In this document: piece after piece, positions 10,374 to 17,247 of the stretch
Numbering within the stretch: the first letter of the stretch is position 1
How the letters are laid out: each line of letters opens with the position of its first letter
Source: Alphaproteobacteria bacterium
GTDB taxonomy: Bacteria > Pseudomonadota > Alphaproteobacteria > MPNO01 > UBA2964
DNA length: 40,805 nucleotides
Reading direction: 5' to 3'
Assembly: GCA_009377375.1 (NCBI GenBank)
Contig: WHUE01000033.1
Coordinates: forward strand, 1 to 40,805
Notes under the pieces: model-generated
What the model was told of the DNA's origin: nothing
The model's input: only the letters and a program-made list of their open reading frames with translations
Database searches by the model: none
Made by a program: the position numbers and the translations under genes

Positions 10374-12199
10374 GATACGGGATCTCCGTCCTCTGGATCG
10401 TCTTCATCGTCGTCGGGGGCCGGCAACGGGGCCGCGTCGGGCGGCTCGGCCTCGCGCTCGTAGACCGCCTCGACCCGCGCGCCGGGAAAGGTCTCGAGCG
10501 CGGCCCGCACCAGCGGGTGGTTGACCGCCGCGCCGTGACGCGCCGCCGCCGCCGCATCGCGCTGTTCCTGCAAGGTCGGATCGCCCTCGTCCGACGACAC
10601 GCTGACCAGCCATTGGGCCCCGGTCCAGTCGCGCAGCCGCGCGGCGACCCGCGTCGCGAGATCCGACGGCGCATTGGGCCCTGGGCGGAACTCGACATGC
10701 CCCGGCTGAAAGCGCACCGGATGCGTATCCGCGACGAGATGGGCATGCAGCAGCGCCTCGCGCCGCTCTGCGAATAACGCGACCAGCTCGGCAAAGTTCT
10801 GCGGCCCCGTTGGCGCGGGCGGACCGGGATCGGGCGGGGCCAGGGCCTCGGGCGGCGCGGCGAACTCCGCCTGCGGCTGGCGCAGGGCCGAGGCGCGCGC
10901 GCCGCCGCCCCCGCTGCCGCCCGGCGCGGAGGGCGCAGGCGCGGCGCCGGAGGCCGCCACGGGCGCGGAAGGCGGGCCGGCGGCGCCGTTGTCGCGAGAC
11001 GACGCCGGCGGGGCGGCGGCGTTGCCGCGCAGGCTTTCGGCCAGCTCCGCCGGGCTCGGCAGATCGGCGAGATAGGCGAGGCGGATCAGCACCATCTCGG
11101 CCGCCTGCGTGGCCGACGGCGCGTTGCGCACCTCGCCCAGCCCCTTGAGCAGCACCTGCCACACGCGGGAGAGCACCGGCACGGAGAGCGTCTCCGCCAT
11201 CTTCCCGCCGCGGATGCGGTCCATCTCGGCGATACCGGGGACCGCGGCGGCTTCGGGCGCGAGGCGCAGCCGGGTCAGCCAGTGGGTCACGTCCAGCAGG
11301 TCCTGCAGCACGATGGCGGGGTCGGCGCCGGCGCTGTAGAGCCCGCCGAAGATGTCGAGCGCCTCGGACACCGCGCCCCTCATCAGCGCGTCGTACAGGT
11401 CGTAGATGCGCTCGCCGTCGGCAAGGCCGAGCATATCGCGCACCAGCGTCTCGGTCACCTCGCCGCCGTCTTCCATCCCGGCATGGGCGATGGCCTGGTC
11501 CATCAGCGACAGCCCGTCGCGCACGGAGCCGTCGGCCGCCCGCGCGATCAGCCCCAGCGCGCCCTCGGCGACCTTCGCGCCTTCCTGTTCGGCGATGGAG
11601 GCGAAATGCCTCACCAGCACCCCGGCGTCGACGCGGCGCAGGTCGAAGCGCTGGCAGCGCGACAGCACCGTGACCGGCACCTTGCGGATTTCGGTGGTGG
11701 CGAAGACGAATTTCACGTGCTCCGGCGGCTCTTCCAGCGTCTTCAGCAGCGCGTTGAACGCCGCCGTCGACAGCATGTGCACTTCGTCGATGATGTAGAT
11801 CTTGTAGCGCGCCGAGGTCGGCCGGTAGCGCACTCCGTCGATCAGCTCGCGGATGTCGTTGACGCCGGTGCGGCTGGCCGCGTCCATCTCCAGCACGTCG
11901 ACATGGCGGTCCTCGGCGATGGAGACGCAGTGCTCGCACTGCCCGCAGGGCGCGGCGGTGGGTCCGCCGGCGCCGTCCGGCCCGACGCAGTTGAGGGCGC
12001 GGGCGATGATCCGCGCCGTCGAGGTCTTGCCGATGCCGCGCACCCCGGTCAGCACGAAGGCGTGCGGCAGCCGGTCGGCCGCGATGGCGTTGGTGAGCGT
12101 GCGCACCATCGCCTCCTGGCCGATCAGCCCGGCGAAGGTCGTCGGCCGGTACTTGCGCGCGAGCACGCGGTAGGGCTGGGGCTGTGCGCTGTCGTTCAT
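10370..12199 (-). CDS. dnaX: DNA polymerase III subunit gamma/tau
   Basis: DnaX is the clamp-loader ATPase that also ties together the replicative polymerase. The 609-residue product has YRVLARKYRPTTFAGLIGQE at the N-terminus, a P-loop GVRGIGKTSTARI near residues 53-65, a cysteine zinc module (one Cys in RALNCVG, then PCGQCEHC), Walker B YIIDEVHMLS, LLKTLEEPPEHVKFVFATTE, and the arginine-finger motif LSRCQRFD. A proline/alanine/glycine-rich linker at about 390-455 is followed by a C-terminal tau-type domain. I see no A-rich slippery heptamer of the Escherichia coli kind, so a frameshift-derived gamma form is not indicated. The ATG is about 45 bases beyond the 3' end of the SRP RNA gene on the same strand, so read-through transcription is possible. 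Confidence 0.96.
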   Translation of the reverse strand: MNDSAQPQPYRVLARKYRPTTFAGLIGQEAMVRTLTNAIAADRLPHAFVLTGVRGIGKTSTARIIARALNCVGPDGAGGPTAAPCGQCEHCVSIAEDRHVDVLEMDAASRTGVNDIRELIDGVRYRPTSARYKIYIIDEVHMLSTAAFNALLKTLEEPPEHVKFVFATTEIRKVPVTVLSRCQRFDLRRVDAGVLVRHFASIAEQEGAKVAEGALGLIARAADGSVRDGLSLMDQAIAHAGMEDGGEVTETLVRDMLGLADGERIYDLYDALMRGAVSEALDIFGGLYSAGADPAIVLQDLLDVTHWLTRLRLAPEAAAVPGIAEMDRIRGGKMAETLSVPVLSRVWQVLLKGLGEVRNAPSATQAAEMVLIRLAYLADLPSPAELAESLRGNAAAPPASSRDNGAAGPPSAPVAASGAAPAPSAPGGSGGGGARASALRQPQAEFAAPPEALAPPDPGPPAPTGPQNFAELVALFAERREALLHAHLVADTHPVRFQPGHVEFRPGPNAPSDLATRVAARLRDWTGAQWLVSVSSDEGDPTLQEQRDAAAAARHGAAVNHPLVRAALETFPGARVEAVYEREAEPPDAAPLPAPDDDEDDPEDGDPVS

Positions 12200-12244
12200 C
12201 CGGGCTGCGTCGCCTTGTGCGTATGGGGCGCGGGAGCGCCGGGT

Positions 12245-12341
12245 GGGAGACTGGACGAGCGACCCGGGAAAAACCCGTTACGGCTGCTTCCTTCCGGACC
12301 TGACCGGGTTGGCGAGCGTTCCCGTCCGCCGCCAGCCTCCC
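12245..12341 (-). ncRNA. ffs: Signal recognition particle RNA, small (4.5S) bacterial type
   Basis: Read on the minus strand, the region contains the universal SRP domain IV core, GGTCAGGTCCGGAAGGAAGC, which binds Ffh. The ends pair: GGGAGGCTGG at 12332-12341 and CCAGTCTCCC at 12245-12254 form a nearly perfect closing helix (one mismatch or wobble). This supports a molecule of about 97 nucleotides. A promoter whose -10 box ends seven bases before 12341 agrees with that 5' end. The gene sits between nudC and dnaX and is co-oriented with dnaX, a common alphaproteobacterial arrangement. End positions are good to a few bases. Confidence 0.93.
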
Positions 12342-12347
12342 GCGGGC

Positions 12348-12377
12348 ACTATATCAGGATCGAACCCGCCGCCCCAA
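12348..12377 (-). promoter_or_regulatory. Predicted housekeeping promoter of ffs (and perhaps dnaX)
   Basis: On the minus strand TTGGGG (12372-12377) and TATAGT (12348-12353) are separated by 18 bases. The -10 box matches the consensus at five of six positions, while the -35 keeps only the TTG. The predicted transcription start falls on or next to the paired 5' end of the SRP RNA, which is the main reason to trust it. Confidence 0.6.
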
Positions 12378-12437
12378 GACTCGATCCGGGATTTGCGCCC
12401 CTTTGCGCGGCCTGGGGCCCTGTGCGACAACTTGTCC

Positions 12438-13358
12438 ATGAAAGCGCCCAATTTCTATGCCGAAACCGGGCTCGACCGCATGGCGATGCGGCGCGGCGAC
12501 GAGGTGTGGCTGCGCGGGCTGCTGGAGGCCGCGGACAGCGTGATCCTGCCGGTCTGGCGGGCGCGCAGCCTGGTGCTGCGCGGGGCCGACGCGCCCCGGA
12601 TCGTCACCGTGACGATCGCGGAGGCGACGGCGCTGCTCGCGGACGGGGCGGAGCCGCTGTTCCTCGGCATGCGGGCGGGCTGCGCCCATTTCGCGCTCGA
12701 CCTGTCCGACTGTGAGGCGCCGGACGCGCTGCCCTGCCTGAACGGACGGGGCGAGTTCGTCGATCTGCGCGAGGTCGGACCCGACATGCCGCAGGAGGAA
12801 GGCGGCGTGCTGGCCTATGCGCGCGGGCTGGCGCACTGGCACCGCACCCACCGGTTCTGCGGCCGTTGCGGTGCGGCGACGGAAGCCCGCGAGGCCGGCC
12901 ATGTGCGGCGCTGCACCGACCCCGGTTGCGGCGCGTCGCATTTCCCGCGCACCGACCCGGCGGTGATCATGCTGGTGAGCAGCGGCGACAGGGTGCTGCT
13001 GGGCCGCAAGGCGGAATGGCCGGCCGGGCGATATTCCGTACTGGCGGGGTTCGTCGAGCCGGGCGAGACGCTGGAAGGCGCGGTCGCGCGCGAGGTGATG
13101 GAGGAAGCCGGCGTGCCGGTCGCCGACGTGCGCTACCATTCGTCCCAGCCCTGGCCCTTCCCGGCCTCGCTGATGCTGGGCTTCTTCGCCACCGCGCTGG
13201 ACGACACGCTGACGGTGAACCGCGACGAGCTGGAGGATGCCCGCTGGTTCACCCGCCGGGAGCTGACCCACGAGGACCCCGGCTACCGGATCCGCCCGCG
13301 CTCCGATTCGGTCGCCCGCCGCCTGATCGCCGACTGGCTGGACGGGAACGAGACGTAA
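12438..13358 (+). CDS. nudC: NAD(+)/NADH pyrophosphatase (RNA deNADding enzyme) NudC
   Basis: NudC hydrolyses NADH and NAD-capped RNA 5' ends. The 306-residue product has the variable N-terminal domain and a zinc ribbon with cysteines 141, 144, 159 and 164 (FCGRCG and the TDPGCG segment). The Nudix box spans residues 204-226 (GFVEPGETLEG, then AREVMEEAG), followed by the NudC signature SQPWPFPASLM from residue 236. The frame is open upstream through the SRP RNA region, but ATG 12438 gives the normal family length and starts outside the RNA gene. It is transcribed divergently from ffs-dnaX. Confidence 0.93.
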   Translation: MKAPNFYAETGLDRMAMRRGDEVWLRGLLEAADSVILPVWRARSLVLRGADAPRIVTVTIAEATALLADGAEPLFLGMRAGCAHFALDLSDCEAPDALPCLNGRGEFVDLREVGPDMPQEEGGVLAYARGLAHWHRTHRFCGRCGAATEAREAGHVRRCTDPGCGASHFPRTDPAVIMLVSSGDRVLLGRKAEWPAGRYSVLAGFVEPGETLEGAVAREVMEEAGVPVADVRYHSSQPWPFPASLMLGFFATALDDTLTVNRDELEDARWFTRRELTHEDPGYRIRPRSDSVARRLIADWLDGNET

Positions 13359-13367
13359 TCCCGCATG

Positions 13368-14243
13368 CTAATCCGTCTCGTCCGGCCTGCCGCCGAAGCG
13401 GAACGGGTCGGCGGGATAGGTGCCGACGATGCGCACCTCGTGGGTGAAGAAGGCAAGTTCCTCCAGCGCCAGCTTCAGCGGCCGGTCCTCGGGGTGGCCC
13501 TCGACATCGGCATAGAACTGCGTCGCGTTGAAGCTGCCGCCGACCATGTAGCTTTCCAGCTTGGTCATGTTGACGCCGTTGGTGGCGAAGCCGCCGAGCG
13601 CCTTGTAGAGCGCGGCCGGGACGTTGCGCACGCGGAAGACGAAGGTGGTGACCAGCCGGTCCTCGTCCGGCCGGCGCTTCACCGGGCGGCGGGCGAGCAC
13701 GACGAAGCGGGTGGTGTTGTGGTCCGCGTCCTCGATATTCGCGCGCAGGGATTTGAGCCCGTAGATCTCGCCCGCCAGCGACGAGGCGATGGCGGCTTCG
13801 GTGACGTCGCCGCGCTCGGCCAGCTCCGCCGCCGCGCCGGCGGTGTCGGCATGGACGATGGCCTGCAGCCCCAGCTTGCGGATCATGCCGCGGCATTGCG
13901 ACAGCGCATGCACGTGGCTGCGCACGATCCGGATGGATTTCATCGTCGCCCCCTTCGGCGCGAGCAGATGATGGTTCACCCGCAGGAACCGCTCGCTCAC
14001 GATATGGAGGCCCGATTCGGGCATCAGCCGGTGGATGTCCGCGACCCGTCCCGCGACCGAGTTCTCGATCGGGGTCATGGCGTATTTCGCGCGGCCCTCG
14101 TGGACGGCGGCGAACATGTCCTCGAAGGTCTGCTGCGGCAGGGCGTGCATGTCGGGAAAGGCGTGCCGGCACGCCAGGTGGGAATAGGCGCCGGGCATGC
14201 CCTGAAAGACGATGGTGCTGGACGGTCGCCGGCTGCTGGCCAT
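13368..14243 (-). CDS. pheA: Prephenate dehydratase
   Basis: This monofunctional enzyme converts prephenate to phenylpyruvate in phenylalanine synthesis. The 291-residue product has the periplasmic-binding-like catalytic domain at about residues 9-190, with FQGMPGAYSH, MTPIENSVAGRV and the catalytic NTTRFVVL block. A C-terminal ACT domain from about residue 205 (TTFVFRVRNVPAALYKALGG, then KLESYMVGGSF) is where phenylalanine normally exerts feedback inhibition. No chorismate mutase domain is present. I chose ATG 14241-14243 over an upstream in-frame ATG because it lies four bases after the kdsB stop and homologues begin there, so it is coupled to kdsB. Confidence 0.94.
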   Translation of the reverse strand: MASSRRPSSTIVFQGMPGAYSHLACRHAFPDMHALPQQTFEDMFAAVHEGRAKYAMTPIENSVAGRVADIHRLMPESGLHIVSERFLRVNHHLLAPKGATMKSIRIVRSHVHALSQCRGMIRKLGLQAIVHADTAGAAAELAERGDVTEAAIASSLAGEIYGLKSLRANIEDADHNTTRFVVLARRPVKRRPDEDRLVTTFVFRVRNVPAALYKALGGFATNGVNMTKLESYMVGGSFNATQFYADVEGHPEDRPLKLALEELAFFTHEVRIVGTYPADPFRFGGRPDETD

Positions 14244-14247
14244 GGGA

Positions 14248-15006
14248 TCAGGCGGGCCTGTTGAGGGGGTCGAGCCGGGCGCGCGCCCGCGCGAGGTCGG
14301 CCGGAGTATCGACACCGTCCGGCACCGTGTCAACGAGCGCCACGTCGATGCGCATGCCGGCCTCGAGCGCGCGGAGCTGCTCCAGCCGCTCGCGTGCTTC
14401 CAGCACGCCTTCGGGCAGGGCGACGAACCGCGCCAGCGCGGCGCGGCGGAAGGCGTAGATGCCGATATGGTGGTAGAGCGGGCCGTCGCCGGACGGGATC
14501 GCCGCGCGGCTGAAATAGAGCGCCCGCCCCGACGCGGCCCCCGGCGCCAGCGAAGCCGCGACCTTGACCGCGTTGGGGTCGTCGCGCTCCGCCGCGTCGC
14601 GGATCTCGGCGGCCAGGGTGGCGATATCCACGGCGGGGTCGGCCAGCAGCGCGAACACCGCGCGCACCACGGCCGGGTCGATCGCCGGCAGATCGCCCTG
14701 CAGGTTGATCACCGCGTCGAACGCGCCGCCGGGATCGAGCGCCTGGACCGCCTCGAAGGCGCGGTCGGAGCCGGAGGGGTGATCGGCGCGCGTCATCACC
14801 GCCTCGCCGCCCGCGCCGCGCACCGCATCGGCGATCGCCGCATCGCCGCAGGCGACCACGACCGGGCCGATTCCGGCCGCCACCGCGCGGCGCCAGACAT
14901 GGACGATCATGGGCGCGCCATGAATATCGGCCAGCGGCTTGTCCGGCAGCCGGGTCGAGGCCAGCCGCGACGGAATCACCACCAGGGGGTTGGTCGGCAG
15001 GGTCAT
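14248..15006 (-). CDS. kdsB: 3-deoxy-manno-octulosonate cytidylyltransferase
   Basis: KdsB activates KDO with CTP for insertion into lipopolysaccharide inner core, so the cell makes a Gram-negative LPS. The 252-residue product has the nucleotide-binding start VVIPSRLASTRLPDKPLADI, the segment RADHPSGSDR, the metal-binding block INLQGDLPAIDP and the sugar-binding YHHIGIYAFRR, then LEQLRALEAGMRIDV. ATG 15004-15006 gives the family N-terminus (MTLPTNPLVVIPSR); the 20 residues readable upstream look non-coding. It is co-transcribed with pheA, and divergent from the cytochrome gene across 180 bases. Confidence 0.95.
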   Translation of the reverse strand: MTLPTNPLVVIPSRLASTRLPDKPLADIHGAPMIVHVWRRAVAAGIGPVVVACGDAAIADAVRGAGGEAVMTRADHPSGSDRAFEAVQALDPGGAFDAVINLQGDLPAIDPAVVRAVFALLADPAVDIATLAAEIRDAAERDDPNAVKVAASLAPGAASGRALYFSRAAIPSGDGPLYHHIGIYAFRRAALARFVALPEGVLEARERLEQLRALEAGMRIDVALVDTVPDGVDTPADLARARARLDPLNRPA

Positions 15007-15084
15007 GCATTTATCCGCGCAACGTGTTCCGGCACCCGGAATAGCACCCGCGCGCCGCTGCGGCAATTCGCCGCCGCGCGGGAT

Positions 15085-15113
15085 TCGACAGCCCCGGACG
15101 AAATGGCTAAACT
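15085..15113 (+). promoter_or_regulatory. Possible promoter of the cytochrome c gene
   Basis: TCGACA at 15085-15090 (five of six matches to TTGACA) is followed after 17 bases by TAAACT at 15108-15113 (four of six). The spacing is right and the region is the kdsB/cytochrome divergent intergenic space. No experimental signal is available and such matches occur by chance. Confidence 0.35.
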
Positions 15114-15186
15114 CCGCCCGCTTTTCCGGGCCGCCGGGCCCGGGACGCCCATGTCATTGCGTTTGCAGCGGATCGCGGGTTTTCGT

Positions 15187-15720
15187 ATGTCCAGCTTCGA
15201 GATCAACAAGATCATCGGTGCCGTCCTGACGGCCATGCTCGTCGCGATGGTGGTCGGCAAGATCGGCGACAGCATCGTGCAGCCGCGCAAGCACACGGCG
15301 GTGGCCGTCGCCACCGGCGGCGGCCAGCCGGCAGGGGCTCCGGCGCCCGCCAAGGAACCGGAGAAGCTGGAGCCCATCGGCCCGCTGCTGGCCAAGGCCG
15401 ACGCCGAAGCGGGCGCCAAGGAAGCGCGCAAATGCGCCACCTGCCACGACCTGACCAAGGCCGCCAAGAAGAAGATCGGCCCGCCGCTGTGGAACGTCGT
15501 CAACCACGACAAGGCGGGCCACGATTTCGCCTATTCCGGCGCCATGAAGGAGAAGGACGGCAAGTGGACCTATGAGGATCTCGCCGCCTTCCTGCACAAT
15601 CCCAAGGGCTTCGTGGCGGGCACCAAGATGGCCTTCCCGGGGATCAAGAAGCCGTCCGACCTGGCAAACGTCATCGCCTATCTGCGCACGCTGAGCGATT
15701 CGCCCGCGCCCCTGCCCTGA
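15187..15720 (+). CDS. Membrane-anchored class I cytochrome c (CycM-like)
   Basis: A 177-residue c-type cytochrome. Residues 8-25 form an uncleaved N-terminal membrane anchor (IIGAVLTAMLVAMVVGKI), followed by an alanine/proline-rich linker at about 40-60 and one heme domain. The heme is attached at CATCH (Cys 83, Cys 86, His 87), and the distal ligand is probably the methionine in GTKMAFPGI near residue 150. Such proteins shuttle electrons between the bc1 complex and terminal oxidases on the periplasmic face. Homologues start MSSxExNK, which favours ATG 15187; an in-frame ATG at 15151 would add 12 residues. Confidence 0.9.
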   Translation: MSSFEINKIIGAVLTAMLVAMVVGKIGDSIVQPRKHTAVAVATGGGQPAGAPAPAKEPEKLEPIGPLLAKADAEAGAKEARKCATCHDLTKAAKKKIGPPLWNVVNHDKAGHDFAYSGAMKEKDGKWTYEDLAAFLHNPKGFVAGTKMAFPGIKKPSDLANVIAYLRTLSDSPAPLP

Positions 15721-15726
15721 CGGAAA

Positions 15727-15745
15727 GCGGGCCTGACCGGCCCGC
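15727..15745 (+). terminator. Hairpin after the cytochrome c gene
   Basis: GCGGGCC and GGCCCGC form a perfect seven-base-pair stem around a TGACC loop, seven bases after the cytochrome stop. No T-run follows, so this may be a weak terminator or a 3'-end stabilising hairpin. Confidence 0.4.
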
Positions 15746-15752
15746 AAGCTCC

Positions 15753-15767
15753 GTAACGCCTTGTTAA
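15753..15767 (+). promoter_or_regulatory. Possible CtrA-like box upstream of the PAS gene
   Basis: GTAA-CGCCTTG-TTAA matches the alphaproteobacterial CtrA consensus TTAA-N7-TTAA at seven of eight positions, with the exact seven-base spacing. It lies 54 bases before the predicted start of the PAS-domain gene in AT-poor DNA. This is a pattern match only. Confidence 0.35.
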
Positions 15768-15820
15768 CACTGCGGCGGTAGCCTTCTCGCCTGATGGACT
15801 CATGGCGGGGGACGGCTTCT

Positions 15821-16291
15821 ATGTCAGATCGCGGTATGGCGAACGAAACGGCGGCGCAATTCAGCGAGCGGCGCATGGTCGGGCGGGCCCTGGCGCGCTG
15901 GGACGCGCTCCGCGGCGAACGCCGCTTTCCCAACCGGGCGGATTGCGAAGCGTTCGGCGAAAGCGGTCTTGCCGACAACATGTTCCTGATCGAGGTGACC
16001 AGGAACGAGGACCATGACGAGGTCGTCAGCAGCGGCCCCACCTTCCGCAGCGCGCTGGCGATCGATCCGGTGGGCCGCAAGGCGATGAAGGTCCTGCCGT
16101 CGGCGACCGAGCGCGGGCTGTCGTTCTGCCGCGTGGCCGCGGAGCTGAAGAAGCCCGTCGCCGATGTCGGCCAGTTCACCAACGCGCGGGGAGAGGAAGT
16201 CCTGTACCGCTCCATCCTGCTGCCGCTGTCGGACGACCAGGAGAACATCAACTATCTGCTCGGCGCCTTCAGCTACAAGGTCGCCGCCTGA
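15821..16291 (+). CDS. PAS-domain-containing protein (PAS_5-like)
   Basis: A 156-residue stand-alone protein resembling the alphaproteobacterial PAS_5-type proteins. It has a helical entry (RRMVGRALARWDALRGERRF, about residues 18-37), PNRADCEAFGESGLADNMFL, and a beta-rich core leading to EEVLYRSILLPLSDD and a terminal strand with LLGAFSYKVAA. No output domain or heme motif is visible, so it may be a sensory adaptor. ATG 15821 is preceded by GGGGGA eight bases upstream, which favours it over in-frame ATGs at 15794 and 15836. A CtrA-like box lies just upstream. The role is unknown. Confidence 0.78.
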   Translation: MSDRGMANETAAQFSERRMVGRALARWDALRGERRFPNRADCEAFGESGLADNMFLIEVTRNEDHDEVVSSGPTFRSALAIDPVGRKAMKVLPSATERGLSFCRVAAELKKPVADVGQFTNARGEEVLYRSILLPLSDDQENINYLLGAFSYKVAA

Positions 16292-16366
16292 GGGCGCCGC
16301 CGGACAACCGGCCTCTCCGTCCCAGTCCCGGCTTTTCCTGACCGGGGATTCGCGCCACACTGGCGC

Positions 16367-17146
16367 ATGATCGACATCTGCCCCCAGGATTTCATCGATT
16401 TCGCCGCCGAGCTCGCCGACGCCGCCGCGCCAGTGCTGCGCCGGCATTTCCGCGTCCCCGTCGCCATCGACATCAAGGCCGACGAAAGCCCGGTGACGAT
16501 CGCGGACCGCGACGCGGAATCGGCCATGCGCGCGCTGATCGAGGCGCGCTATCCCGATCACGGCATTTTCGGCGAGGAATTCGGCGCGACCCGGGCCGAC
16601 GCCGAGCTGGTCTGGGTCCTGGACCCGATAGACGGCACCCGCGCCTTCATCACCGGCAAGCCCATGTTCGGCACGCTGATCGCGCTGGTCAGGAACGGCG
16701 CGCCGCTGCTGGGGCTCATCAACCAGCCGGTGACCGGCGAACGCTGGCTGGGCGTGACCGGCCGGAAGACCCTCTTCAACGGCGTGCCCTCCACCGTCAG
16801 ACGCTGCCCGACGCTGGCCGGCGCGGTGCTGAACACGACCTCGCCGGCGCTGTTTTCCGGCGAGGATTCGGTGCGTTTCGGCCAGCTCTCCGCCGCGGCG
16901 CGCGACACGCATTACGGCGGCGACTGCTATGCCTACGGGCTGCTGGCCAGCGGCTTCATCGATCTGGTCGCCGAGGCCGGGCTCAAGCCTTACGACTACT
17001 GCGCGCTGGCGCCGATCGTCACCGGGGCGGGCGGCGCGATGACCGACTGGGGGGGGCGCGCGCTCACGCTCGGGTCCGACGGGCGGGTGGTCGCGGCGGG
17101 CGACCCCGCCCTGCTGGTGCAGGCCGTCGAGGTTCTGGCGGGCTGA
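16367..17146 (+). CDS. hisN: Inositol-monophosphatase-family histidinol-phosphatase
   Basis: A 259-residue Mg-dependent phosphatase of the IMPase superfamily, most like HisN-type histidinol-phosphate phosphatases, which catalyse the penultimate step of histidine synthesis. Metal ligands are seen in GEEFG (Glu 70 and 71) and WVLDPIDGTRAFITGKPMFG (Asp 86 and 89). The C-terminal metal motif reads KPYDYCALAPIV, in place of the WD of many IMPases, which is usual in HisN. TPVTxxD-like SPVTIADRDAE is at residues 41-51. The family also includes inositol and CysQ-type phosphatases, so the substrate is inferred. No his genes are nearby. Confidence 0.85.
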   Translation: MIDICPQDFIDFAAELADAAAPVLRRHFRVPVAIDIKADESPVTIADRDAESAMRALIEARYPDHGIFGEEFGATRADAELVWVLDPIDGTRAFITGKPMFGTLIALVRNGAPLLGLINQPVTGERWLGVTGRKTLFNGVPSTVRRCPTLAGAVLNTTSPALFSGEDSVRFGQLSAAARDTHYGGDCYAYGLLASGFIDLVAEAGLKPYDYCALAPIVTGAGGAMTDWGGRALTLGSDGRVVAAGDPALLVQAVEVLAG

Positions 17147-17172
17147 ACGGGCCCGCCATCCCGGCAAGAGGG

Positions 17173-17201
17173 TTGATACGAGGCCTCCAGCGCCACAATA
17201 T
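17173..17201 (+). promoter_or_regulatory. Possible promoter of the Yej-type operon
   Basis: TTGATA at 17173-17178 (five of six to consensus) is separated by 17 bases from CAATAT at 17196-17201, a weak -10. It sits 46 bases before the first binding-protein start, which itself has a GGAAAGGG ribosome-binding region. The match is plausible but weak. Confidence 0.35.
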
Positions 17202-17247
17202 CCAAGGCACCGGTCATGACGTCACACCCGGAAAGGGTCCGAATCCC

